Source of the DNA: Volutella citrinella
Lineage: Eukaryota > Ascomycota > Sordariomycetes > Hypocreales > Nectriaceae
Direction of reading: 5' to 3'
Assembly: GCA_034401135.1 (NCBI GenBank)
Contig: JAWZSP010000006.1
Span: 744,001-808,000, forward strand
Length of the DNA: 64,000 nt
The stretch's first letter is position 1, and each line of letters opens with the position of its first letter. Positions 43,274 through 54,654 of this stretch are shown piece by piece. The notes beneath the pieces were generated by a model. That model was not told the DNA's origin and did not search any database. It saw only the letters and a list, made by a program, of their open reading frames with translations. A program made the translations under genes and the position numbers.

Positions 43274-45211
43274 CTACTTGCAGCCAGTCTGTTTGGGTGC
43301 TGGGCTAACGTTGGCTCCATCAGGAACGGTAAACACCTTACCAGGGTTCATTATCCATCTGTTCGATGTGAGCAACTTGCACGATAGTAGCATTCCCTGG
43401 TTACTTACTTGGGATCCAAGGCTTGCTTCAATAGCTTCATGACGTTTATGACCTCCGGGCCCAGCTCTTTGACAAGACAAGGCTGTATTCGTCAGGATCT
43501 GCCGAAGCGATGACCATCCGCGCCGGGGAGACTTACCAGTTTACCCATTCCAATAGCATGCTCCCCTGATACTGTTCCGTCCATCTCCAGCGCCCGGTCC
43601 ATCATCCGGTGCATGGCTTCTTCGGCTGATGCGCTGACAGCTGAGTCTTTGGGATCATACATTAACGCCTCGTGGAAGTTGCCGTCGCCAACATGTCCGA
43701 CAATACTGGTAAAAATACCCAATTCCTGGCCTTCCTTCTTCGATATTTCGATGATTTCCGCAAGCCGTGAAATAGGAACGGCAACATCAGTCGACCTGAT
43801 GACATGCCCTTCAGGCTTGATCGATGTCATTGTCCACAAGGCTTCTTTCCTCGCCGCCCAGAGACTCGATTCTTCGTCCTTTGTCTTTGCGTAAAAGAAC
43901 TTGCGAGGACTACTTGATCCAATTATTCCTTCAACCCGCGAAATATCTGCAGTGACGCCTTCCTTTGTGGGGCCTGAGAACTTGAGAAATAGACACGGCT
44001 TCTCGTCCCATTGGATCTGTCGGACCTGGCCACTCCCATGACGATTGATGATGCGCATTTGGACATCGTCCATAAGTTCGATGGCTGCGAGAGACACACC
44101 CGACCTGATTAGCTTGGATGCAGCAGATGCCGCATCAGTAATTGATGAAAACGAGACTACCGCGACACCCGTCTCTTTGGGCACAACGGCAAGCTTGAGA
44201 GCGACCTCGGTCACGATTCCCAGCGTACCTTCAGCGCCAACGAATAGCGAGGTCAGATTGTAGCCGGCCGAAGTCTTGCGCGGCCGCCTCCGGGTTTTGA
44301 TAACCTCGCCACTTGCAAGCACGACAGTTAGATTGATAACCCAGTCCTTCATCGTCCCGTAGCGAAATGCGTTGGTACCACTGCAGTTTGTAGAGACCAT
44401 GCCGCCTATGGTTGCGGTAGGTGAAGGGTCCAGGGGCAAGAAGAGATTCTCGTCTTCGATCTCGCGATTGAGGTCCATCCAGTTCAGGCCTGGTTGCACG
44501 ACGACATCCATATCATCAGGGTGGAACTCAATGATTTTGTCCATTGCGGCAACGCTGATCACAATGCCACCATACGGAGACGATGAGTTTCCTTCGATTG
44601 AAGACCCAGCCCCGTATGGTACTATACTTGATAGTTAGTACATGTCAGAGCCATCATCTTTTGTGAACCAACATACCGATGGGTACATTGTGTTTGTTAC
44701 AAATAGTCACGACTTTGGACACGTCAGAGGTCGATTTCGGGTATGCAATTGCAACCGCACGCCCTGAGGAATTGTAGCTGGACCAGTCCGAGTAGCCATG
44801 AGCTTCAATGTCACCTTCGTCAAAGCTGACAGCGTCCTCGCCCAGCATATCTCGAATCTCTCCGGCAGCCTATGTTGAGTGTGAGTCTCACCAACTCCAA
44901 GATGCTTGTCCTTGTTTAGTTACCTTCAACATACCATCCCGATCTGCATAGACAATGGCTGACCCAGCGTCGCTTGGATCCCTGCTGACTCTTCCAGTCA
45001 AGGCTCCAGCAATGAAAACCCCGCACAACACCGCAGCCATTGGCCAGACCGCTATAGACGTCTTCTGCACACTCGCTGATTGGTCTGCATTGATGGTATT
45101 TGGTAGTATCACTGGGAGTGGCTTCGCGGGGAGCTCCAAAGTGGTGAAGGATGCCCTGAGTTGACTGTTTCGTAACGCTAACAGGCGAGATTGCCTCACA
45201 AGACGGAACAT
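43274..45211 (-). CDS. Mitochondrial D-lactate dehydrogenase (cytochrome), FAD-dependent
   Basis: Five exons on the minus strand: 44924-45211, 44677-44869, 43537-44621, 43409-43482 and 43274-43358, giving 574 residues. The N-terminus is basic and Ser/Leu-rich (MFRLVRQSRLLAL), fitting a mitochondrial presequence, followed by a membrane segment near residues 55-75. The FAD-binding PCMH domain contains SSYNSSGRAVAIAYP, PYGAGSSIEGN, LPLDPSPTATIGGMVSTNCSGTNAFRYG and GYNLTSLFVGAEGTLGIVTE; the FAD-oxidase C domain ends SIVGHVGDGNFHEALMY, GTVSGEHAIGMGK, then the small exons give LDPKWIMNPGKVF. It oxidises D-lactate to pyruvate with cytochrome c, as Dld1 does, feeding respiration or methylglyoxal detoxification. 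It diverges from the Zn2Cys6 gene at 46005. Confidence 0.93.
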
Positions 45212-46004
45212 GATGGCTGTCGAAGGGTTTGCCGGAGTGATTGATGTGCCGAAATAGACAACCCGGAGCTTGAGCTGAACGTGTGGCGTTGAGAGCGCCC
45301 GCTTGATACTCAGCCAATGCATTTTTATCTTATCGAGTGATTCCGCCGACGCATTGCCACCCTCCACGTCGTCCTATCTTCAGGGGCAGGGATGGCCGGA
45401 GTGACGCGGCAACATCCGACGGAGCGGGCCGGGCGAGGGGAAGCTGATAACGAAGCTGCAGAGCTGGTGGCTGCGCCTAGAGCCATGTCACGGTGGGTCT
45501 TCCATGATACTAGGATATGAAATGGTATTCGATGTCGGCGAAGAGAGGTTATCATGATTGCGCATGCTGCACAGCATAGGCAAACGTGTGGCATGTCAGG
45601 AAGGCGTGGCAAATGGGAACACTGGTTGGGTGCTGGGATGGCAGATTGGTTTTGCAACGGGAATCAACTGAATGGTGTGACCTCATTGACAGGTATCAAT
45701 TGTATTTTGCAGTAAAGTAGGGTAAGCAGCATTCCTGCACGTATGAGAGGTGTATCACGACCGGCTGGATGATGAATGACGGCCGCATCACTTCACCCCG
45801 TCGCACCAGACGACGCTAGACCCCAATGCTGATCGTTGGCTCAGTCTACGGTAACCTATCACGGTAAAACACCCCGCAGAGCGGGGCCATCTCGAGATAA
45901 GCGGGATCGTGTCGGATAAGGGCCACAGCCGAGGATGCTTCCCCAGTCTCCTCATTGCCAAATCTTCATGCGGCGACGACCTGTCTGATGCTGCAGCCTC
46001 TGCC
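45212..46004. other. Divergent intergenic, 793 bp
   Basis: Between D-lactate dehydrogenase (-) and the Zn2Cys6 gene (+). GATA motifs occur at 45445-45450 (+), 45549-45554 (-) and 45895-45900 (+); function untested. The lactate dehydrogenase frame stays open past its proposed start, but no upstream exon is needed. Confidence 0.45.
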
Positions 46005-48359
46005 ATGAACAGCTACGAATCTAGAGAAGAGCGGCCGCTGAAGCGCACCCGCCAAGCCTGTGACTCTTGTCGGTAAGTGCCTCCCTTCACACCCGACCCG
46101 ATTCCCGAAGCTCACAGGTCCGTTAGGCGAAAGAAGTCAAAATGTTCGGGAGAGCGACCAGTCTGCTCTACCTGTGATAGGCTGCGGCGATTGTGCTCAT
46201 ATACTATGGAAGGATATTATGTGGACACAGAGTCAGACCGGTCATTTCTGGCTGAGAGTGTAGATTCCAGGCTATCAGATGCACTGGCTGAGTCTGAGAG
46301 ACGATGGGTAAGATAGCGATGAGTGATCGTGTGCGTTGAGGAAAATGATACCTAATTCACGCATGCAGCAAAGCCGTATTGAATCGCTGGAATCAACACT
46401 TGCCGATGTGGTCCAGGGAATTAGGAATCAAGCAGCGCCCCAAGCCTCTTCAGACTCACAGCCTGGGAGACAAATTTTGAGACGAGATGTCAGAAACAAT
46501 CCATCACCATCAGCCACAGCTTCTTCTATTCCAACCCAATCACCATCTTCACATCCCTCATCCACAGAGCCAGTGCTTCCACCGCAGGAAATCATTATTT
46601 CATTGGGAAGGGATTATCTCCTATACTGCGATTCGCAGCCGCTTCCCCTCTTCCATCGGGAGACGTTTCTATCAACCCTGGCGGAGCGAGACGACGAAGT
46701 TTTGTATGCCATCCTCGCACTAGCTTCAAGGGTAGGAGCCAGTTTAAGGACAGGGCCACAGCATGAGGTTGATGCTGGAGGTTTCGTTGCGACAGCTCAT
46801 CGTCTGGCAATGAACAGGATCACCTCGTGTCGGATTGAGCTATCAACTCTGCAAACCTTGGTTCTCCTGGCTTTTTTCGAGTTTACCAGTACGTTATCCC
46901 CTACAAAGGCGTCTCATTTAATGTGAATTTTGCTAAATGGTAGTGAAGATGGAAACTTGGACCAGTGCCACTTGCACTGCTCCATGGCGGCGTCGCTTGC
47001 CCACAGCGCCCAGTTATCCAAAGACGCAGCGGGAAATAGGCCAAGATTGATAGCAGAAGAGCGACGGCAGTGCTTTTGGTGCATCATTCTCCTTCACCGA
47101 CTGCTAGGATATCCGATCCACCTCTCAGACGATGCAGGCCAAACGGCTCCTCAGTTTCCCATTAGTGCCCCGTCGCCTGCCAAATCACTGGCAACACCGC
47201 AATCGCATTACTTGAGCCCTGCACAACACTCAAAACGGCGAGAAGGAATCATCTCCGTTGTTATCAGACTTGGAGAAGTCTGGTCGATGGTTCAGACGTA
47301 CATACGGAACCTCAGATGTTCCGCACGCCAGCTCAACCCATGGTCGACTGAGTCTGACTACTCCAAAGCCTTGACCGTGTTGATGGATCTCGGACAAGAT
47401 TTGCCCCCGGCCCACAGGTATCGCTCAATAGGTCTTTCGGGCGTGGCAGCTGGCGAACTGCAAGATTCGAGAGATTACTGGGCTCCCTGGTTCCTGACGC
47501 GGTTCTTATACCATACCTCAATCTGTCTTCTCAACCATCCAATACTAATCATGCTTCAGCTTCAAGGAAGCATAGACCTGTCTGAGGTGTTTTTGCAACA
47601 GACGTTCAACTTACTTTCACGACACACGTCTTGGGTTCTCTACTATATCGAATTCATGGAATCCAAAGGATTTTACCCATCCGATCCCATAATTGGATAT
47701 TGCGCCGCCGTCGCTGCGACGATAGAATCCCACCAAAGCTTTGTTGAGGAGGACAAAGCCGCCCAGGAAAAGAAGAAGAATTCTTATGACAAATGCGTTG
47801 AATACATTCTCAAACTGGGCGACAACTGGCCATGCATGAAGCATATAGTGAGTACAAACTAATATATGATCTAACCCAACTAACCACTTGATAGGCCAGC
47901 AACCTGCAGAAGCTTGTAGCAACAATGTCTGAGACATATGAGACGACTCGTTCCCAGCAGAACAACATGATAAACATTGATACCACGCCGTTCTTTGAAA
48001 TGCTAGACATCTCAGCGCTATTCGGCATTGCTGGCCAGGCGAATAATTCGGAGACGACGTTCGGGTCTACGTTGATGCTCGATAAGGCTGCACAGACGAG
48101 GAACGAAAGAGGATTGGTGCGATTGCCACCTATAACAGAGATTGAGCAAATCTCGCACACGGATCCTTCTGGCGGCGGCAACTCGCTTCCCGGGGTCTCT
48201 GCAGCCCAGGGCGGGCAGCTTCCCGTGATAGATCATTCACATTCGTTCGGGAACGACATGATGCTCCCAGCTGACCAGTTCTTTGGAAACTACTTCCATG
48301 AAACAGGTGGCCTGGACTTGATTCTGAGGGATTCTGGTGTAAATGACCTGTTTACCTGA
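46005..48359 (+). CDS. Zn2Cys6 transcription factor with fungal middle homology domain
   Basis: Five exons: 46005-46072, 46127-46307, 46369-46888, 46949-47847 and 47895-48359, giving 710 residues. The zinc cluster, split by the first intron, reads RQACDSC, RRKKSKC, GERPVCSTC and a later Cys in LRRLC at about residues 20-48. A short coiled coil follows (QSRIESLESTLADVV). The middle homology domain has YAILALASRVGASLR, FEFTNGNLDQCHLHC and ERRQCFWCIILLHRLLGYPI, as in Fungal_trans domains. The fourth-exon acceptor was set at 46948 to give FEFTNGN with a strong GTACGT donor; the alternative at 46943 needs a weaker donor. Probably regulates neighbouring genes such as the MFS permease downstream, by inference from co-location. 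Confidence 0.88.
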
Positions 48360-48887
48360 GGGCCACGGGAGGATCCTATTTGTGAATAAATAAGTAATAA
48401 ACTACTGCGTTCATAACCACTCGACCTCCGGCCAAATAAAATAAGTGGATGTAAGACAAGCTGAAATCGCTTTATCCTGTTTGTTATTACTTGTCAAATC
48501 GGCGAATCGTTTTGCCATCACCGACGGGCTGGGGGCCGGGGCCGGGGCCGGGGCCGGATCAAGCCGTCGGATCGGGCCGGGGTGAGGGGGTCGTGGACGA
48601 ATTCTGTGGATGGCCCGGCTCGGTCCTAAGGAACCGCCCTTTGTCGGGCATGCTCCTGGGCCAGAATCTGTTCCCTCAGCGTCCCCAGTATCTTATCTGC
48701 GGGGGTGGATCGATTCCAGGTCCAGGGAGCCAGGACCTTGCAGCGGTGCTTATCTTGCGCCGTGGCCCCGAACCTGGAGATTAGCGTCTGGAGGGAGGAA
48801 ATCGACAGGTTTAAAACTCAAACCAACCCAACCGCTTCATTACTTGCTCGACAACTCACCAGTAGTTACAAACAACCATACAACACC
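48360..48887. other. Intergenic, 528 bp, promoter of the Dal5-type permease
   Basis: Between the Zn2Cys6 gene and the permease on the same strand. It holds a GGGGCC hexanucleotide array (listed separately) and minus-strand GATA motifs at 48693-48698 and 48750-48755. A 130-residue frame reading into the permease is its upstream open frame, not a separate gene. Confidence 0.5.
48531..48557 (+). repeat. (GGGGCC)n hexanucleotide repeat, about 4.5 copies
   Basis: Four GGGG runs separated by CC, continuing at 48573-48588 into further G-rich sequence. The pattern can form a G-quadruplex on the plus strand. It lies about 330 bp before the permease start. Confidence 0.85.
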
Positions 48888-50553
48888 ATGGCTCCGAGCG
48901 ACCCCGTCAAGATGGGTAACGACTCCTCTGATGGAGACAAGTCCGGCGGCGCTGAGGCTGATCGCAAGCCATCAGGAAACTATGCCGTCGGCGAGACGAT
49001 TGAGTTTGAGGCAATCGACGAGGAGACTAACAAACGCCTGGTTCGCAAGATTGACTGGCGCTTGATGCCCGTGGTATGTCCTCAATCATTCCTATAACAA
49101 CGGCTGCAGAGACCTGACCGGCGCAGCTGTGCTTCACCTACGCCCTCCAGTACTACGACAAAGCCATCCTCGGCCATGCTGCCATTTTCGGCCTCCGAAA
49201 AGACCTCCAGCTTACTACTGGCTTGAGATACTCTTGGGCATCGCTAGTATTCTACTTTGGATACATTGCTGGAACCTACCCGATCGCTTTCCTGGCACAA
49301 CGCTACCCTCCTCGAATCGTATGTGTCGGTATTTGCATTGCTTGGTCGATTGTCGTCCTTTGCACTCCAGCCTGTACCTCGTATACTGGAATCATCATCA
49401 ACCGAATCGCCCTCGGCTTCATCGAGTCGGGAGTCTCGCCCATCTTCATGCTCGTTGTTGGCCTTTGGTATACCCACCCGGAACAAGTCTTGCGCTCTAG
49501 CTTGTGGTATTCCTCCTCGGGCGGTGCCAACCTCTTTGCGCCTCTGATCAACTACGGTCTTGGACACATCTCGGGTTCTCTGAAGCCATGGCAGTACATG
49601 TACATCATTGCAGGGCTCATGACACTGTGCTGGGGAGTCCTGCTTTGGTGGGTGTTTCCTGACAGCCCGCAGTATGCTCGTGGATTCACCGATGCCGAGC
49701 GCAAGCTTCTGCTTGAGAGAGTGCGTGTCAACAATGCAGGTGCCGAGAACAAGGAGTTCAAGCTCTACCAGTTCAAGGAAGCCGTCATGGACTACCACTT
49801 CTGGGGAATTATCATCCTCGCCATTGTCAGCTGCACTGGTTCAGGCGCCATGACGACGTTTGGCACCATTGTGTTCAACGACATGGGCTTCAACACCTTT
49901 ACGTCTCTCTTGCTCAACATTCCACTCGGAGCCCTGGCGTTTATTTGCGGTCTCGGATCTGGCTACATTGGCAGGGCTGTTCCGAATTCGCGACTATACA
50001 CAATTGTCGGATCATGTGTGCCCGTCATCCTGGGATGTGCACTGCTGTAAGTATATGAAGCCCGTCAAAGGGAAACATCGAAGGGCTAACAATGGTTAGT
50101 TGGCAGCTTCCCTCGTCTAAGACCGCCGGCCGAATTGTCGGATTCTACATGATCAGCTTCTTCTCCTCGGCTCTCATCCAGTGTATTGGCTTGGGAACGT
50201 CAAATGTCGCTGGGCACACGAAGAAGTCTGTTTATGCCGCTGGAACCTTTATCGGATACTCACTCGGTAACATTGTTGGGCCATTGATGTTTGACGCGTA
50301 AGTCGAGGAGTTCAATGCTGATGACAAGCCCTTATCTAACTGATGTTGCAGAAAATACTCGCCTCGCTACGACCAAAGCTTTATCGGCATCATGATTTGC
50401 TTTGCCATATGTGTTGTCGTTTCTCTTGTTCTTCGGGCCGTCCTGGTTCGCGAGAATAGCAAGCGAGATCGACTCCACGGGAAACCAGAGGCCAGCCACG
50501 GCTTGGAGGACTTGACGGATAGGGAGAATATGTCCTTCAGATATAATATCTAG
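48888..50553 (+). CDS. MFS permease of the allantoate/nicotinate (Dal5/Tna1, ACS) type
   Basis: Four exons (48888-49073, 49127-50046, 50100-50297, 50352-50553) give 501 residues. After a charged N-terminus the first helix region carries KRLVRKIDWRLMPV then LCFTYALQYYDKAILGHAA, the landmark start of the anion:cation symporter branch. Further on: YPIAFLAQRYPPRIVCVGI, RIALGFIESGVSPIFMLVVGLWYTHPEQVLRSSLWY, WWVFPDSPQYARGFT and a run of C-terminal helices including YAAGTFIGYSLGNIVGPLMFDA. About twelve membrane segments. Known relatives import allantoate, ureidosuccinate, nicotinate, pantothenate or biotin; substrate unknown here. GATA motifs upstream would fit a nitrogen-source transporter. Confidence 0.92.
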
Positions 50554-51367
50554 TCTCTTTAAACGTAAGAGTCGGTGTGATGCCGCTCATACACCTGATA
50601 CATGTTCGCCTTCCGTTCGTTTGTTGTCAACCACGTTGTCGTTTGTTGTGAAATTTTGGCCGTGCGCCTTTTCGCATTGCTCCATAGCTACGATGCGAAA
50701 ATTTCCACAAATTTGATACGTGCCGGTATGATAGCTTTGGCGAAGGCCCGCGACAGGGATGTCAACGGAAGACTCTGCCGTGGCCCCGTCTGCTGTGTTT
50801 CGTATCTACCGGCCCGGTCGGATTCTAAGTTGATAGTGCTGCGTCTGTCGGTATCATTTGTGATAAGAATCTAATCGGGGTCAATCCACACGAGAGCTAA
50901 CAACTCAAGTGCCGAACTTGAGAGATGCGATGTGTGCAATTTTAGAATAGCCGGAAACGGGAGCACGTCATCTTACTGCTCGGCAATGCAGCCGGGGCTA
51001 GAATGTGTCTCGGCTAAAAAGATCCAATGAGTCTCGCAACTGCTTTCGCTGCTTATCAAGCTATGGGTCTCAGCTTGCGGGGTATAACTCAATCTCCAAT
51101 CAGTGCCCCCATGCTGGTGTTGTGCTGAGAAGACGTGGTGGGGAGTGCCGATGACGCGAGATGCACTAACACATCGCCATCGGGAACTGCGCCAGGTTAT
51201 ATCCGATGATAGGAGCAACGATTGGTATCGCTTGAAGAACACAGAATATTTCAGAGTCATATTTTCTACAAAATTCAATCCCTAATAATGTCGAACTTTC
51301 TTTACCATACCCAATGATAACGACAACAAACGAATTATACCCCAACGAACGTCCAAGCCAACGAACC
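50554..51367. other. Intergenic, 814 bp
   Basis: 3' flank of the permease and promoter of the enoyl-reductase-like gene. A 90-residue frame at 50602-50874 lacks a domain. The next gene's frame is open upstream to 51314. Confidence 0.5.
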
Positions 51368-52702
51368 ATGGCCAGCCAGTTGCCATCGATAAGCCGTTCG
51401 CGGAAACCGCGCAGTAAATCCATCCAGACGAAATGGGCAAGGCTTTGCTACGCATTGAGATGTCCATCTCTAGCCTGCGGCTTCATCGCCGATGACACAG
51501 CCAGCACCTACTCGGCAGATGAGGTGAAAAGAGCCAGCCCCAGTCTTACTTCATCAGTGTTTTCGGACGTTACGCCCAAAAGGGATTCGAAAGATCCTCA
51601 GACTACGACAGACATCGACCAAAAGAGGGCGGTGCAGAGAGCTCTGATCGTGGCGAGAAAAGGGGAATACGAGATCGATGACCAAACCCCGATTCCTGAA
51701 GTCGGCGACGATGAAGTAATGATACGTACAATTGCTGTTGGACTGAACCCAATCGACTGGAAGTCGGTGGATTACAACTTCTGTCTACCATCTTTCCCAT
51801 GGGTGCGTTTCTACTCCCAGTCCATTCACTCTCACTTTCCCGGACTTGACCACTGACTTTGATGACAGATTACCGGCAGAGAAATGTCTGGAATCGTCGA
51901 GACGGTCGGTCGAAATGTATCGCAGTGGAAGCCAGGAGATGAGGTCTGGACGAGCACATATTATCGAGACCGACGAGCAGGCTGCTTCCAAGAACTCGTC
52001 GTCGTTCCCAGCCACACCGTCAACCATAAACCTCAGTCGCTGTCTTTTGAGGAAGCGGCCTGCCTGGGAGTGGCTGGGCTGACGGCAAGCATCACATTAT
52101 GGAAATGGCTAGACGTTTCCATGATTCCATCCGAACGAGACAATACCGAGGAACCCGAGTGGATATTGATATGGGGTGGATCAACGGTGACGGGACAGTT
52201 TGCGACACAGATTGCCGTGCAGTCGGGTCTGAAGGTCATCACCGTCAATTCGGAGTCGACCAAGTCAATCTCTGCTCGGCTGGGCGCTTCGCATGTAGTC
52301 GTGAGGAACGGCAAGACCGACGCAGAGATTGTTAAGGAGATCCGCACAGTCACCAATTCACAAGCGACGAGAGTCATCGACTTGGTGGGCCCAAAGACAG
52401 CCGCCGTTGCTTTGCAGGCAACGTCATCCACGAAGACGGTTGAGTTTGCTCCTCTGGCAATGATGGCAAAGGACCAGGTCGTGCCAGAGAATGTGAACGC
52501 ACACACCGTCGAGATGAAGCAATACGTCCTCGACAGCAGATGCGAGATATATGCTCGCCGGCTAAACGAGCTCATTGATCAAAACAAGCTTGCGATGCCT
52601 GAGATGAGGTCAATGAATGGAGGATTAGATGATATAGTTGCCGGTTTGGAGACTTTGAAGCAGGGCAATATGGGCGGCAAAAAGTTGGTTGTCAGATTCT
52701 AA
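51368..52702 (+). CDS. Enoyl-reductase-like medium-chain dehydrogenase (trans-ER / zinc-less MDR)
   Basis: Two exons (51368-51802 and 51869-52702) give 422 residues; the 66-bp intron uses a GTGCGT donor. An unusual polar N-terminal extension of about 95 residues precedes the GroES-like domain (QRALIVARKGEYEI, VMIRTIAVGLNPIDWKSVDYN, ITGREMSGIVETVG, WKPGDEVWTSTYY). The Rossmann domain has the NADPH motif ILIWGGSTVTGQFATQIAVQSGLKVI and LGASHVV. This is the arrangement of stand-alone enoyl reductases such as LovC that reduce polyketide intermediates, but no PKS is in view and many family members act on free enones. The ATG at 51314 would add 18 residues; 51368 has the better context. Confidence 0.85.
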
Positions 52703-53049
52703 GCGGTACACTTTATGAATAGAGGGGCCTTTTAAATGCCCCAGATAGAATGATACATACACAACAGATCCGTTTCCCACATGCAACTGTGAGCATTCCG
52801 CTTGTTATCCGTGTATCTGTAACTATCCGTGAAAGTCCATCCTAGTTGTCTCGCCACCGTTCCTATCCGCCTACGGAAAATTGGCAGCTGAGGGCGGCTG
52901 CTGCAGCACCGTATTCGACCGTGATGGACGTCGATGGAGGGGTCACATCCCTGGATTGCGGCAGGGAAGTTGACATGGCTTCATCCCGGTCAAACAAGCA
53001 AATTATTCAGTTGTCGTGATGACGCTATCTACGCCTTCATCATTGCCAT
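52703..53049. other. Convergent intergenic, 347 bp
   Basis: Shared 3' flank of the enoyl-reductase-like (+) and GH64-like (-) genes. No feature is supported. Confidence 0.5.
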
Positions 53050-54162
53050 TCATACTCCTCCCACCGACACGGTAAACAGCTTTGGATCTCCAGCGTTGAC
53101 CTTGCCCGACTGGTCGTCGCCTCCATCCGGCTGCACATCATCGTAGGCAAACGCATAACCCTTTCGGTCGATGTTGCTTTCATGAACCAGTCGTGCATAG
53201 TGGTTTGTTGGATCCCGACCATAGAATGTATCAGGGTTGCTTGGGTGCTCGTCGTGGTGACCCAGGGTCGAACGCACAAACGCTGCTGCCAGACGAGGAA
53301 TAATGGCATTCCTGGTCGGCGAGGGCCCAGTCGTAAATGGGCCACTGTTGCAGCCGAGGATGTCGGCCGTGGATGGTCTCTGGAACTCCTCGTCTCCAAT
53401 CCTGAGCATTCCATTGCTTGCTACACGACCCTCGAGGATCCCCGCCGCAGACTGTGTGTTGATCTTGATGGACCTGCCCGACGCGTACAGCTGCCATATC
53501 TCTTCGACGAGCGGCTCATAATAGCCGTCAAAGCTGGCACCGACAGCCCCTCCGTGCGTGGCGTTCAGAATCCTCAGGTTGCGGCCATCCTGTTGGACTA
53601 CGAGTTTGTCCCATGGACGGCCATCCTTTTGCGCCTGTGCCGCTAGACCAGCGGCCATGGAATCCAGCCCATTTGGCGCCATGCCCGTCACATGCTGCGA
53701 TTCGCCGGACTCTTGCAGCAGCGAAATGCCCAGCGGGACCCTTGGCACGAAATCCACGTAGCTGATGTTTGCGTAAAGCTGTGCATCGTTTAGCGTGAAC
53801 TCGACAAACCCAAAGTCGACGCCGGCATTGGGATCGCTTGGGTTCAAGACTGACGGCTCCACGAGGGCGGGTCCCGGGTTGAGCAGGAACGTCAGCTTGC
53901 CCTCAGCAATCCAGATCCTCCCACCGGCAATCTGGGGAATCGTGACCGTGACAGTGCTGCCGGGCGGTCCTAGCGGGATCGCGCAGTCTTCTGCGAGGGG
54001 CGATCCGATGGCTGGGACCTGTTGAGGGAAGTAGAGGTCTTTGCCGTTTTGCTTCAGCAGACAGCGCTGGCCATTGTGCTGGATTGCTATGCCGGTGACG
54101 TACGCATGGAGCTGGTCAGAGCCCGAGTTATTTCGAAGGGCTACTTGTAGAGACTGTGGCAT
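53050..54162 (-). CDS. GH64-type beta-1,3-glucanase-like protein, without signal peptide
   Basis: Intronless, 370 residues starting MPQSLQVALRNN. The sequence follows glycoside hydrolase family 64: SDQLHAYVTGIAI, GRIWIAEGKLTFLLNPGPALVEP, VDFGFVEFTLN and SYVDFVPRVPLGISL, then GYYEPLVEEIW and the C-terminal LGCNSGPFT, IIPRLAAAFVRSTL and NHYARLVHE blocks. Glu121 and Asp137 sit 16 residues apart, as do the catalytic Glu and Asp described for the Streptomyces laminaripentaose-producing enzyme. Such enzymes cut beta-1,3-glucan. No signal peptide is visible, so it is either intracellular, secreted unconventionally, or an upstream exon is missing. Confidence 0.9.
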   Translation of the reverse strand: MPQSLQVALRNNSGSDQLHAYVTGIAIQHNGQRCLLKQNGKDLYFPQQVPAIGSPLAEDCAIPLGPPGSTVTVTIPQIAGGRIWIAEGKLTFLLNPGPALVEPSVLNPSDPNAGVDFGFVEFTLNDAQLYANISYVDFVPRVPLGISLLQESGESQHVTGMAPNGLDSMAAGLAAQAQKDGRPWDKLVVQQDGRNLRILNATHGGAVGASFDGYYEPLVEEIWQLYASGRSIKINTQSAAGILEGRVASNGMLRIGDEEFQRPSTADILGCNSGPFTTGPSPTRNAIIPRLAAAFVRSTLGHHDEHPSNPDTFYGRDPTNHYARLVHESNIDRKGYAFAYDDVQPDGGDDQSGKVNAGDPKLFTVSVGGV

Positions 54163-54654
54163 CTTGGACGTTTCTGCAAGCTGAATGCTGTTGTGCAACA
54201 GCCTGGAAGAGCATCCAACACCGCCTGAGACACATCAGCAGCGGGGTGACGTCATGTGACGTCCATATTGCCCTGGTCTGGCCGCGACAGGCTTCTCACA
54301 TTGTAAACTTTAGGGTAAGCTTCCCTGTCGCCCAATATCCCGATCCCATACACTCACTGCTATCGGGTGCGAAAAGCAGTCAGTGCTTTCTTTATTTTGC
54401 CAAGTGGCTATCGAAATTATCGACGATACATAAGTTTACGGAGGATCAGACGCCAGGTCTATTATAGCACTTCTCTCACATGACTCTCAGGTTGCATCCT
54501 TTGATGATCCAGCTGCTCCAATTTGGAATGGTAAAATAATCTATCGTTCTTGATTGTCATATACTCATTGAGCCCTGCCAACATAGATCTATAAAGCAGA
54601 CTCGGCTTTTCAAGATGAAACAACCAAAAATGACCCAGTCGCCGCCCGCAGTGC
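54163..54654. other. Intergenic, 492 bp
   Basis: Promoter of the GH64-like gene and 3' flank of the STAND-N-type gene, both minus strand. A possible signal-peptide exon for the GH64-like gene was looked for and not found. Confidence 0.45.
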
